Source: Sinotaia quadrata (taxonomy: Eukaryota; Mollusca; Gastropoda; Architaenioglossa; Viviparidae). From it: a DNA stretch of 64,000 bases. The notes beneath the pieces were generated by a model, which had not been told where the DNA came from, did no database searches, and was given only the letters and a program-made list of their open reading frames with translations. Both the position numbers and the translations under genes were made by a program. The DNA lies in contig CM054178.1 of the NCBI GenBank assembly GCA_028829895.1, forward strand, positions 91,019,558-91,083,557. The letters are read 5' to 3'. Each line of letters starts with the position of its first letter. The stretch's first letter is position 1. Positions 40,611-49,270 of this stretch are shown here, one piece after another.

Positions 40611-42486
40611 AGACATGTACGCACATATAAATCTGCACACGTACATAGTCGCATGTTTAAAAATGTTGACTCCATAAAAGTACTTTTTAACATTTCTTCA
40701 AACACTGTATTTGGCACATTGAAACTCTCTCCTTTGAAATTTATGAATAATTTTGTTAATTTGTACTCAAATCAAACGTACCTTAGGGGTGAATATATTC
40801 AAGGACAGACAGTCAAACATACCATTGGATGTATATATTAAGGTACAGACAGTCAAACATACCATTGGAGTGTATATATTAAGGTACAGACAGTCCTCGC
40901 TGATGGGAACGACTACCCAGTTGATCGCACTAAATAACTGAGGACAAGCGGACGCAAAATCTGTCGCATCTCGGACACCCACCCACCCGTCAGGACGCTG
41001 AGGTTTCTGGAAACGAAGCGAACCTTCAAGAGGCAAAAGGAAGGAAAGCAATCAGGTCATCATTAAGGTTGATAAAACCTCAAAAACTAGTGTAAAAGGA
41101 AAGAGAAAAATCAAGTCGAGGTATAGTCAGTAAAACTTTGTACAAAGAACACGATTATTATTGATGGTGAGGTATAGTCATTAAAACTTTGTACAAAGAA
41201 CACGATTATTATTGATGGTGAGGTATAGTCAGTAAAACTTTGTACAAAGAACACGATTATTATTGATGGTGAGGTATAGTCATTAAAACTTTGTACAAAG
41301 AACACGATTATTGATGGTGAGGTATAGTCAGTAAAACTGTGTACAAAGAACACGATGTTGTAACCAATAAAAGCCGTGTGTATAAAAGTCCAGTCGACAG
41401 GATGCGAAAAGGAATTTTTAAATTCTACTTATCTAAAAGCACTTTAACAGAAATTCGATAAACTATGCTCTGAAAATAGTCTACCTAGTTTTAAACTTTC
41501 CTGTTTTAATTAAAACAGTTTGTAAATGTATTTTTTCTTTGACATCACTTGAAGAAGAAAAATACATCGTAAATTAGGCGCTTTATGCTTTAGACTTTTA
41601 AAAGCAAAAATAAAGAAAACGATTAATAATTAAAAATAAACAGCGATAAAGCGAATAAAATAAAAATTGTGAAAAAACAAGATATCCAGCCTAAAGTGTG
41701 TGTGTGCGTACGTGTTTTAGCCGCATTCTTATCAAGAGACAGGTGTTCACGAATGAAGGACATTTCTGATAAGAGCGTTTCCTTTATTTTTTTTTTTTTT
41801 TTTGATTTCTTGAAACAATTACTCGATATTTCTCAAGTGCTGTTATACGTATTATGTTTCTTAACAGTTAGACAAATTACTTACTGTGGACAATGTGACC
41901 TACTTTCATTATGTGTGAGCAGTATGTTTCTTAACAGTTAGAGACATTGTGGATGTTCTCTATTTTAATTCGGTGTATACATTATGTTTCTGGCCTCTCA
42001 AACAAAACAGGTCATAAAGTGTCCACAACAAGTAATGTGGATAGAAACATAATCAACGTATATACGATAAGTAACGTCTATATTTGTTATTATTAACATG
42101 GGTATGTGTTATCAAAGCGGAAAGTATTATTATTAGGGGTATGTATTATTAGCATGGGTAGGTGTTATCAACATTGGTATGTATTATCACATGGATTCAT
42201 AAAACAATAATAGATAAAACATGGATATATAACAAGGGTATGTCGACATAGAGTGGTGAGGCAGTATTATTGTTCTTTCCCATTGTAGATCTAGCGCCCC
42301 TCACATCTTACCTATCGGCGGACGAGCAAAAGGTACACCCAGGAAAGTGTCCACATACTCAGAGTCACCGATGTTGGAGCGTGCCCCGCGGAGAACTCCC
42401 TGCGTCGTGTTGACGAAAACGTGGACACTCAGGACACACCCTGGGAGGAGAAGAAAGAGCAGAGACCGGACGACTTGTGCACCCAT
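23242..42486 (-). CDS. Secreted type-B carboxylesterase, copy A (10 exons, complete)
   Basis: Alpha/beta-hydrolase that should cleave carboxylic esters, outside the cell or in the secretory pathway. Joining 42312-42486, 40863-41023, 39689-39836, 35941-36126, 35200-35405, 34456-34609, 30935-31107, 28473-28608, 26952-27105 and 23242-23401 gives 1653 nt (550 residues plus stop), usual for the family. Start: ATG at 42486 in the context CCAGGATGG; the frame is also open upstream but only from a GTG. Signal peptide: about residues 1-20 ([12 protein letters not shown]). Motifs: EDCLYLN (101-107), oxyanion loop HGGGF (127-131), nucleophile GESAG (Ser207), acid in GVNKDE (Glu337), His450 in VPHATD. 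No GPI or membrane tail is seen. The substrate is not predictable. It is one of a tandem pair with copy B. Acetylcholinesterase-like or juvenile-hormone-esterase-like activity cannot be told apart here. Confidence 0.92.
23445..23715. repeat. CACGTG-containing tandem repeat, second array (intron 9 A)
   Basis: About five units of 50-60 bp with gcacataaaacgtcacgtga and gattcaaaggcacgtgtttc. Each unit holds one or two palindromic CACGTG sites. Confidence 0.9.
23895..24175. repeat. 39-bp minisatellite, about 7 units, resembling exon 9 edge
   Basis: Unit tatttggacagatttgctct plus acttcgccacacttatctg. It resembles the plus-strand view of the exon 9 end (gtgtttggccagatttgtcc) and was probably derived from it. 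Confidence 0.9.
24215..24315. repeat. 30-bp minisatellite, left part of a split array
   Basis: Units cagatttaattacctgtacc plus catttttggt. The array resumes at 26046 after the inserted element. Confidence 0.9.
24316..26045. mobile_element. 1.73-kb insertion with 6-bp target duplication (solo-LTR-like)
   Basis: Splits the 30-bp array. The left side ends ...aattac and the right side resumes with aattac, while the array needs it only once, so aattac is a target-site duplication. The element begins TGTCACA and ends TGTGACA (TG...CA, 7-bp inverted ends). It holds a run of C (24987-25000), gives no transposase or polymerase frame, and is absent from the matching intron of copy B. A solo LTR or a small DNA transposon would fit. 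Confidence 0.7.
26046..26137. repeat. 30-bp minisatellite, right part of the split array
   Basis: Same unit as 24215-24315 (acccatttttggtcagattt). Confidence 0.9.
26173..26634. mobile_element. Long-hairpin MITE in intron 9 A
   Basis: The two halves are imperfect inverted repeats of roughly 190 bp: gtggtagagtaaatttgcc at the left end faces ggcaaatttactctgccac at the right, and inner blocks gatgcaatccaaaccagttcc and ggaactggttggattgcatc also pair. It has no coding frame. Related fragments lie at 46377-46450 and 62990-63160. Confidence 0.85.
26838..26960. repeat. 53-bp repeat of exon 9 end and donor, about 3 units
   Basis: Units with cccgt(a)tttg.cca and taccg..atggt.agacata. The last unit is the real exon 9 end. 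Copy B has the same array. Confidence 0.8.
26952..27105 (-). CDS. Esterase A exon 9: catalytic histidine exon
   Basis: Acceptor TTCTTTAG, donor GTATGT; phase 1 to 2. Encodes [16 protein letters not shown] and MWTNLAKHG; the histidine completes the triad. Confidence 0.9.
27127..27560. repeat. Repeat of about 100 bp, 3-4 diverged units, intron 8 A
   Basis: Units share ttattgtacatagtcatta and gagttagcct.agatgtcc; the right part continues with shorter copies around cagtctgttgagttagcctg. Confidence 0.8.
28090..28300. repeat. Repeat of about 53 bp, about 4 units, intron 8 A
   Basis: Units share taccatgttttcttttcc and taacaactagcctgttattc. A related single stretch occurs in copy B near 49330. Confidence 0.8.
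28381..28475. repeat. Exon 8 donor repeat, copy A
   Basis: Two to three degenerate units of tggctaaattccttac..gcc. The unit next to the exon carries the real donor (GTAAGG on minus). Confidence 0.75.
28473..28608 (-). CDS. Esterase A exon 8
   Basis: Encodes [16 protein letters not shown] and [10 protein letters not shown], standard for the family. Donor GTAAGG. The acceptor CGTGTGCAG lacks a good pyrimidine tract but is the only site that keeps phase; sequence just upstream has a stop in this frame. Confidence 0.85.
28690..29010. repeat. 42-bp minisatellite upstream of exon 8 A, about 7 units
   Basis: Unit actgggttctgaatg type: cttgggttctgaatgaaatc plus attaaaataaactggctgtt. On the minus strand each unit carries a CATTCAG acceptor-like site. 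Confidence 0.9.
30741..30935. repeat. 41-bp repeat of exon 7 end and donor, copy A
   Basis: Four copies of gtctcggagatagatatcag plus tttactcaactcagtgaattt, then a transitional unit and the real exon end (ctcacctcaatgaatttctc). In most array copies the donor GT is mutated (TTGAGT instead of GGTGAGT on minus). Confidence 0.9.
30935..31107 (-). CDS. Esterase A exon 7: variable helical region
   Basis: Acceptor GTGTCTCAG, donor GTGAGT; phase 1 to 0. Encodes [13 protein letters not shown] through YFPGN to [10 protein letters not shown]. It is the exon that differs most from copy B, and both its edges are echoed in flanking arrays. Confidence 0.85.
31107..31430. repeat. Repeat of exon 7 acceptor tract, copy A
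   Basis: Units of about 38 bp: taagacacagagaggtgtga plus ggaaatgggctaaat. On minus this is a pyrimidine tract followed by TTAG, as at the real acceptor. Confidence 0.85.
31783..31998. repeat. 22-bp minisatellite, about 10 units, intron 6 A
   Basis: Unit aattgtcctggctacattct plus ac, alternating cct/ctt variants. Confidence 0.95.
32150..32560. repeat. Degenerate minisatellite of about 26 bp, intron 6 A
   Basis: Units tagcgatattgttaacgatg plus tcaaa, with higher-order variation. Drifted copies continue to about 32720. Confidence 0.85.
32942..33250. repeat. 29-bp minisatellite, about 10 units, intron 6 A
   Basis: Unit gccttacaacacaggttacc plus gagatgttt. The last units gain taa (33 bp). Confidence 0.95.
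33746..34063. repeat. 36-bp minisatellite, 9 units, intron 6 A
   Basis: Unit atgtcagaagaacgactctg plus gcacgatacgattttt. Copy B has a single unit at 53250-53275 (atgtcagaagaacttcacac), so the array grew after the gene duplication. Confidence 0.95.
34456..34609 (-). CDS. Esterase A exon 6: acid-residue exon
   Basis: Acceptor CTCTGGCAG, donor GTACAA; phase 0 to 1. Encodes [13 protein letters not shown] and [17 protein letters not shown] with the predicted catalytic Glu. Confidence 0.88.
34935..35101. repeat. (AC)n microsatellite with GC interruptions, intron 5 A
   Basis: About 165 bp of ACAC/ACGC repeats preceded by a short TC and TATC run. Confidence 0.95.
35200..35405 (-). CDS. Esterase A exon 5
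   Basis: Acceptor TTTCATCAG, donor GTGAGT; phase 1 to 0. Starts [13 protein letters not shown], the standard strand after the nucleophile elbow; two cysteines (ECPSE, DCLRL) suit the second disulphide. Confidence 0.9.
35405..35590. repeat. Exon 5 acceptor-edge repeat, copy A
   Basis: Units of about 54 bp with tttgagaacaagcctgatga and aacgatacagtgaacactgt. Each includes the minus-strand acceptor CATCAG and the first exon codons (GLFSK). Confidence 0.85.
35600..35941. repeat. Exon 4 donor-edge repeat, copy A
   Basis: Degenerate units of about 60 bp around ctcttgctaagggagacaaa, matching the exon end (LSPLARG) and its donor. Confidence 0.75.
35941..36126 (-). CDS. Esterase A exon 4: nucleophile exon
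   Basis: Acceptor TTTCTTACAG, donor GTAAAG; phase 1 to 1. Encodes [15 protein letters not shown] and [14 protein letters not shown] with the catalytic serine. Confidence 0.93.
36905..37325. repeat. 60-bp minisatellite, 7 units, intron 3 A
   Basis: Near-identical units with tgaagaccacttgtactgaa and taatagaaataaactataac. Open on minus but only repeat. Confidence 0.97.
37800..38000. repeat. 59-bp repeat, about 4 units, intron 3 A
   Basis: Units with aaaatacttgtctgcattgt and gggaaaatgtagagaacaaa. A related 2-copy repeat follows at 38020-38130. Confidence 0.9.
39255..39560. repeat. 24-bp repeat of exon 3 end, copy A
   Basis: Unit agtctgaagttcacagttac plus aatt. On minus it reads IVTVNFRL, echoing the exon 3 end [12 protein letters not shown]. 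About 12 units, in a 390-bp open minus frame. Confidence 0.9.
39689..39836 (-). CDS. Esterase A exon 3: oxyanion-hole exon
   Basis: Encodes [17 protein letters not shown] and [14 protein letters not shown]. Donor GTAAGT. The acceptor is a tandem CAGCAG, so the exon may start at 39836 or 39833 (one glutamine more or less). Confidence 0.88.
40535..40607. repeat. (TC)n(AC)n microsatellite, intron 2 A
   Basis: CT run followed by AC run. Confidence 0.95.
40783..40895. repeat. Repeat of exon 2 end and donor, copy A
   Basis: About three units of 41 bp: gtacagacagtcaaacatac plus cattggatgtatatattaag. On minus each repeats CLYLNIYTP and a GTATGT donor. Confidence 0.9.
40863..41023 (-). CDS. Esterase A exon 2: EDCLYLN exon
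   Basis: Acceptor CTCTTGAAG, donor GTATGT. Encodes [10 protein letters not shown] and [13 protein letters not shown]; the cysteine in SACPQ is the usual first disulphide partner. The exon end is repeated in the intron. Confidence 0.88.
41117..41355. repeat. 51-bp minisatellite, about 5 units, intron 1 A
   Basis: Unit gaggtatagtcagtaaaact plus ttgtacaaagaacacgatta and ttattgatggt. Confidence 0.95.
42312..42486 (-). CDS. Esterase A exon 1: signal peptide and N terminus
   Basis: Start [16 protein letters not shown]; then [10 protein letters not shown] and [12 protein letters not shown], classic esterase N-terminal motifs. Donor GTAAGA; ends phase 1. Confidence 0.9.
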
Positions 42487-43230
42487 CCTGGATTTCACTT
42501 CTGGCTGAAAACTGTCATTTCATTTAATCTCAACAGCAAAAGTTATTACCGTCTCAACGCTTTCTAAACTGCCATGTGTGCTTTAAAAGTACGAAATTAA
42601 AGACAGAGAGCAACTAACAATTGCGTTATAAAAAGCTCCACTTAGTCTACGCCTGCTCTTAAACTCAAGGACAAATATAAAGTAATGAATTAAATTTAAT
42701 AAATCTCAAAATGCAAATATTTATATTATAGCACGACTGTACTATTTCCATTTCTACAACGTCTTAAAATTAAAATAAAATACCATCCATAGAAATGAAC
42801 AAAGTGTTTTGTTTAGGGATTTTTTAAAACATTGATTATGTATGACTCATAAATGTTTTATGGCTTTTGTATGGCTGTGTGTACATTTCGAGTGTGTCTA
42901 AATTTCGTAAGAAAGTATTATTAGTATTATTATTAGTAGTAGTAGTAGTATTAGATATAGATGACTAACTTACTAAATAGCGTCCGTGCTGGGTCACTTC
43001 TTTTGTCCCAACTAAATTTCTTTATCTATGGTGCTCTCGTTTCCCTCTGGAAATAGGTGCAATAGCATTACTGCCAGAATTCGCTCCCTTGCTTCATTAT
43101 TTCCGCCTGTACGAGTTTCCTGCATTCTCTATACCCATTCTTCTGCACTTGAAATGGAATTAAACTCACTTGTTAGTTCATAACCACCGTCAAAACAAAT
43201 AGCTGTTACGAGAGATTTGCCCACTTTACT
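42487..43230 (-). promoter_or_regulatory. Upstream region of esterase A, promoter not resolved
   Basis: The minus strand has CTTTTTATAA at 42626-42635, 140 bp before the ATG, a weak TATA candidate. A 5' UTR exon further upstream is possible. No other site can be supported. Confidence 0.2.
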
Positions 43231-43235
43231 GTTCT

Positions 43236-43510
43236 ATTGTGAATGTCACGAGAAAGTTGTCCACTCTTGGCTGTGTGATTCCGAGTGTTATGAGAGATTG
43301 GCTGTGTGATTGTGAATGTCATGAGGGAGTTGTCCACTCTTGGCTGTGTGATTGTGAATGTCATGAGAGAGTAGTCCACTCTTGGCTGTGTGATTGTGAA
43401 TGTCATGAGGGAGTTGTCCACTCTTGGCTGTGTGATTGTGAATGTCATGAGAGAGTAGTCCACTCCTTTGATTGTGAATATCATGAGAGAGTTGTCCGCT
43501 CTTAGCTGTT
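43236..43510. repeat. Repeat of about 44 bp, about 6 units, upstream of esterase A
   Basis: Units gttgtccactcttggctgtg plus tgattgtgaatgtcatgagag. Confidence 0.9.
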
Positions 43511-43689
43511 TGATTGTGAAATATTTATGCGAGAGAAGAGTCCCATTCAGCGAGTACAAAGTCCCATATTAATACATTCTTTAGTCCCAGCCGGAAGTCA
43601 AAGGGCACACAATGGCCCATTAAGGGATTTTGTTTCTAGTCTCTTCTCAGAATTGTCACTGTTTGGGACTTCTCTATAGTTCAAGATTC

Positions 43690-43990
43690 TACTGAGCCAT
43701 GACTTTTGACGAAATTATCTGTAAATGTCTGAGACATCTCTATAGTCCAAAGTTCTATCTGAGCCACGACCTTTGATGAAATCATTTCTAAATGTTTGGG
43801 ACATCTCTATAGTCCAAAGTTCTATCTGAGCCACGACCTTTGATGAAATCATTTCTAAATGTTTGGGACAGTAGAACTTTGGACTATAGAGATGTCCCAA
43901 ACATGTCCCAGCCATGACTTTTGACGAAATTATCTCTAAATGTTTGAGACATCCCTATAGTCCAAAGTTCTATCTGAGCCATGACCTTTG
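43690..43990. repeat. Array with an inverted internal unit
   Basis: Units atctctatagtccaaagttc plus tatctgagcca and gacctttgatgaaat. At about 43868-43905 one unit is inverted (gaactttggactatagagat), giving a hairpin with its neighbours. Confidence 0.85.
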
Positions 43991-45312
43991 GTGACATTAT
44001 CTCTGATTGTTTTGGAGTCATAGAATGTTTACTAATGAATTTAGGGATATGTAGCTCTTTATTTCCAGCAAAAACCTCTAAGCCTCATCCGTGTTATAGA
44101 TTGACCTTTTGTATTTTGCATACTTGTTCGTTTCTACTTCCAGATTTTCAGCAAGTAGCGCAAGTATAGAGCGTCCAATATCAGCAGATGATTTTCTTTG
44201 GAAGTTTCCAGATGTCTAAAGTAGCTTTAAGAGAAATTGTAAACGTGACACTGTTGGATTGTGGATATCAGTTTGAACACGTGATCTGTCGGAATCTATG
44301 ACGTAGCGCACAACTTCTTCGATTCAGTCTATTCAAAATGGCATTGGTTGGAATTTTCGTAACAATATACTTTCCTATCCTCTTCAAGAAAAATAAATCT
44401 CAGGAGCGAAGAGCTTATCTACAGATGAAGGGAGAATTTTGGAGCACGGTCGCGAAAAAACAGAAATTTGACGCGGACATTTCTTTGGGGTTTCACAATT
44501 GAGGGTTGAACTGGATTGCCCCACTTGCTAACATTGGTTCCGTTTAGTTTCAGACGACAAATGGTGACTCTGCTTGTTCGCCTTTTAGTTGTCCCTGTCG
44601 TAGTCACATGACAGTGCACGACTTTCACTCTGGCGATAAACATCACCTGTGGAAACGTTTTGTGAAGTTAAAGTCTTAGAATCTTATAACCGACTGCCAG
44701 AACATTTTTCTGATCACAAATCGCTCTAACATCCCGCCAAATATAGAAAGAACTCCAAACGCGCGTCTTTGTACAGAAACGTCTTAGTTAAGATGTTTTG
44801 TTGTATTTTTCTAAAAGCGTCCTTGATACGTGGGTGAATGGAAAATTATAACCAATAACAAATAAAATTATAACAAATACTGTTTTGCTTTGACAGTTCA
44901 AATTCTCGATTGTGAACGTGTGTATTCACTTTGTCCACTTCGCATCAGGTGCTGACTTAACTTTGTCATTTTTTAAATATTTGTTATTTGTACGTTTGGT
45001 CATCATAACGCTTATCCATTTTAAAACTGGATCAACTTTACATGTTTGATTAATTATTACTTAGACATATTGACAATTGCTTACAGAATATTTCTCTGTA
45101 CATGTTTTTTACTTATTCTTTACTTTAAATCGTTTTCCTCCAAAATCGTTTCTATCTAGTTGCTTTCAATGCAGGAGTGCCAACACTCATGGAGTAGATT
45201 AAAAATTCTTTGGTTTATAGATTTACACCGATAAGTTTACATTCAAATTCACGGGTCCTATAATGCAGCTAAGATTATTTTGCAATTTAGATTTCCGAAT
45301 CGTTATCACTCA
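43991..45312. other. Intergenic DNA between esterase copies, no gene assigned
   Basis: It holds a 75-codon minus frame at 44419-44646 in somewhat more GC-rich DNA, with no recognisable family and no partner exons. Nothing else is supported. Confidence 0.5.
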
Positions 45313-46890
45313 CTCACACACACACACACACACGCACACACATATATTCACCTGCATATTTATACTATGTTTACACATGGTTTTAAATACATGTGACTTT
45401 TTTATTAGCACATCCTTCTCCAAGTAGAGTTGGAAACCCACGTGCAAGATAGGAGCATTTTGATCACGTGTTACATTAATGAAGCATAAAAATATTAACG
45501 ATTTCATCTAAGATTGGTGAAGATCTCAATCAGTCTGTGTTTCAACATTCTGCCTTTTGCACTGCAATAGGAGGATCCACTTTCTAAAAAATGTGTCTTG
45601 CCTTAAGTACAGTTTACAAAACAATTTGGTCCATCTGACTACAGTGTTGAAACAATATAACATGAATGACCAGAAGTAAGACTCTGTTCTGTTTGCATTG
45701 CATACATGTTGGGTGGGTATTTATACAGTGGACTGTAAAACTAAACCCTCATTGAAGAGACTTAGTTATGTCCCAGCCACAGTGTTGTGCTACTGCTATT
45801 TATAGAGAAAAATATTCTTTTTTATTTCAGCATTAATGTAAATACTTCCTATTTGAGTGATTTACTGTCTTTGCAGAGAGTTAACAGTTGGGTTTGGAAC
45901 ATCTTAACTATACTTTGTTTGATTCAATTCAGTAGTACACTGTTTTCTGTTTCTTGAAGTCAATTCAAAAGAAGGCAAACATTTATATTATATCAATTTG
46001 ACTTTGTTAATATTGTCGAATTTGTTTTCAATATAAGTTGTTGAAATAACAGAGAATTTTAAAATAAATATATTTGTATTTAACCTTTATTTCATTTTCG
46101 AAGGTAAATAAATTAATAAACAATTAGATCTTGATTCTGTTGCGCCTAAAAAAATTATTTTATATGTGAATAAAATAAAGTGAACTCTTTATTTATTATT
46201 AAAACCAACTTTTCTTTAAAATTTTTACATTCACGAAATTTGTGATATGATATATGGATTTGTCTTTGCTCCTGTGGTGGAATTTATTTGTGTAAACACA
46301 CTTAAAATATATGCCTTGGATTTCTTTTGAAATTTGTTTCTAATTTGAATTTTTGCTTAGAGAGATAGATAAATAGTGTGGCAGAGTAAATTTACCTGTC
46401 CCTATTTCTAAACTTAATTATAACATAAATTGTTAAGTGTCACATAGGTATGTAAGTAGGTAACTGTTTATGTGTGCAAAAATGTCGGGGGGGGGGGGGG
46501 AGACGTGGGGAATTATATTTTAATTACTTTCCATAAAGCTAAAATTTCTTCTTGTGTAAAATGTGAGTTTTAAAAAAGTCACTGTTTACATGGGTACAAA
46601 TTTGCAGCTAAAATAAAGTAGTTTTCTAAGATCATTGTGTTTGTGTGTGTGTGTGTGCGTGTGTGAGTGTGTGTGTGTATGTTTGTGTGAAGTGCTCTGA
46701 ACCACAAATTTATACTTGTATAGTTTTGTTGAAATAGCTTTTAATGGATGCATCATTTTGCAATTGCACTTCTGGCATCCAACTTCAGTTGAGTGTCTTT
46801 TTTTTTTTAATTTTTATAAATTTGCAACCAACAAAAGTGTTGTCCATGTATGAGCCATTGAATGAAATGATTTACTAACTCTTATACATC
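45313..46890. repeat. Copy-B 3' flank, homologous to 19337-23016
   Basis: Starts at a CA run. Shares blocks such as tttttattagcacatcct, ctctgttctgtttgcattgca and taaaccctcattgaag with the copy A flank. It includes a run of G (46488-46500) and a TG run (about 46640-46690). It lacks the extra flank duplication present in copy A. Confidence 0.8.
46377..46450 (+). mobile_element. Fragment of the hairpin MITE, outer end only
   Basis: gtggcagagtaaatttacct then ctaaacttaattataacat and aaattgttaa match the arms of the element at 26173-26634. Absent from the copy A flank. Confidence 0.7.
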
Positions 46891-46896
46891 TTTATT
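46891..46896 (-). other. Polyadenylation signal, esterase copy B
   Basis: AATAAA on minus 212 bp after the stop, conserved with copy A. Confidence 0.6.
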
Positions 46897-47107
46897 TCCT
46901 CCCTAACCCAAGGGAAATAATTCAGAGAAAAGAGACTACTTTAATCTATATTTGCTGTTTACGGATTATGGTATCATTTCAGATTAAGACGTTTGGTCTC
47001 TACATTATATATTTTAAGCAACACATTCTTTCCGATGTAATTAATTCTGCTGTTTTTACTAAAAGTATCTAGACACTGTGGTCGGTTTCCCCAATTCAAA
47101 TCTTGGG

Positions 47108-47267
47108 TCAGGCTCCAAATCTTTCTTCAAGGTCGGCCCAGAACTGCACGCGCTCCTGGTGAAGGTGGGTCCCCACAGTAAGCGATTCTCCTATGTCAAG
47201 GTACATCTGGGTGTCCATGGAATAGACTGGCCAGTCAACTCCCGCTACTCTTTGAGAAGTTGGATTT
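47108..47267 (-). CDS. Esterase B exon 10 with stop
   Basis: Acceptor CGATATCAG; joins as [15 protein letters not shown] and ends [10 protein letters not shown] then TGA. 8 of 52 residues differ from A. Confidence 0.92.
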
Positions 47268-48999
47268 CTGATATCGAAAAGAAATACAAAATGATAAATT
47301 ATGATAGCCACGTATTTTATTTTGCGGTGTTTCATGTACATAAACCATTGACATTTTGAACATTTTAGGTACATAAGTACAGAGGTACATAGACAATTGA
47401 CATTTTGGACATATTAGGTATATAAGTACAGTCACATAGAACATTGACATTTTGAACATTTTAGGTACATAAGTACAGAGGCACATAGAGCATTGACATT
47501 TTGAACATATTAGGTATATAGGTACAGAGGCACACAGAACATTGACATTTTGAACATATTAGGTATATAGGTACAGAGGCACATAGAACATTGACATTTT
47601 GAACATATTAGGTACATAAGTACAGGGCACATAGAACATTGACATTTTGAACATATTAGGTACATAAGTACAGGGCACATAGAACATTTAATTAGTAACA
47701 GAATTTTGAACTTTGCAAATGTTTGGTCACACTCGTATTTTGTCTGACGTATCCGTGACTGATCAGACGAACCCGTTTTTAGTCTTGTCCTTGTTCTAAT
47801 CAGACTGAAACCTTTTTCGATTTATTTTAGACGAACCTTTATTTAGCCAGTTGCTTTATGACTAACATCCTTTTAGCCAGGTTAGCCTGTTTTTGATTAG
47901 ATATACCCCCGTCTGGCCATAACGTACATGTTTATTTTACTAGATTTCCTTGTCTGGCCATAACATACATGTTTATTTTACTAGATATACACTTGTCTGG
48001 CCATAACATACATGTTTATTTTACTAGATATACACTTATCTGGCCATAACATACATGTTTATTTTACTAGATATACACTTGGCTGGCCATAACATACATG
48101 TTTATTTTACTATGTTTAACCTTGTTTGGCCATAATGTATGTGTTTATTTTACTATGTTTAACTTTGTCTGGCCATAATATACGTGTTTATTTTACTAGA
48201 TATACACTTGTCTGGCCATAACGTACATGCTTATTCTACAACTAGTTGTAGCCTTGTTTGCCAAGACAACCATTTGTAACCTTGTTGAGCCAGACCCACC
48301 CCAGTCTTCGACTAGTCAATGACTTACCCTTGTCTGGCGAAATATAACCGGTTAATTTTTCACTTTACTAAACTTGCTCTTGTTTGGCCAGAAATAGTTT
48401 TGTAAAAATAATTTTAGTCTTGTCTTGGCCAGATTTACTCGTTTCTCGACTGTTTGATTTTTGACGATTTACTCGTGTTTGGCCAAATGTACCTATTTGA
48501 ACCATTTACCGTGATAGTAGACATACCTTTATTTGGCCAAATGTACCTATTTGAACCATTTACCGTGATAGTACACTACATACTCGTGTTTGGCCAAATG
48601 TACCTATTTGAACCATTTACCGTGATAGTAGACATACCTTTATTTGGCCAAATGTACCTATTTGAACCATTTACCGTGATAGTAGACATACCCGTGTTTG
48701 ACCAGGTTTGTCCACATGTCCATGATGTGATCAGAGACGTCCCTATCTGTGCTCGTGAAGTTCATATGGAACATACTGTCCATGTACACGTCATGAAGGA
48801 AGGGCTGGCCAAATACATAGGGTACCTCAAGGGAATGGGGAACACCTAGAACAAGAATAAAAATAAAATTGTAAATCAAGAAATTAACTAAGTTTTGAAA
48901 GTGTGACTCACCCCTAATCTACATTTGTCTGGCAAGTACATGCCACGCCTATTTCAGTCGGCAGCTCCTAATTTTTGTTGTGCTGAATGATTTGAGAAT

Positions 49000-49030
<31 letters not shown>

Positions 49031-49176
49031 CGCGCGCGTGTGCGTGCGTGTGCGTGTGCGTGTGTGCGTGCGCGCTCACGTGTGTGTATAAAGAGAGTGT
49101 GTGTGTATATATATAAAGAGTGTGTGTAGGTGTGTGTATAAAGAGAGAGAGAGAGAGTGTGTGTGTGTGTGTAAGT

Positions 49177-49270
<94 letters not shown>

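Noticed and set aside
42487..42498. Upstream start adding four residues to esterase A
   Set aside because: The upstream codon is GTG; the ATG at 42486 has a good context and directly precedes a signal peptide.
42621..42640. TATA box reading TATAAAAAG on the plus strand
   Set aside because: Points away from the esterase and no plus-strand gene follows; only a weak TATA remains on the minus strand.
44419..44646. 75-codon minus frame between the esterases
   Set aside because: More GC-rich than its surroundings but no recognisable domain, partner exon or homologue; left unassigned.
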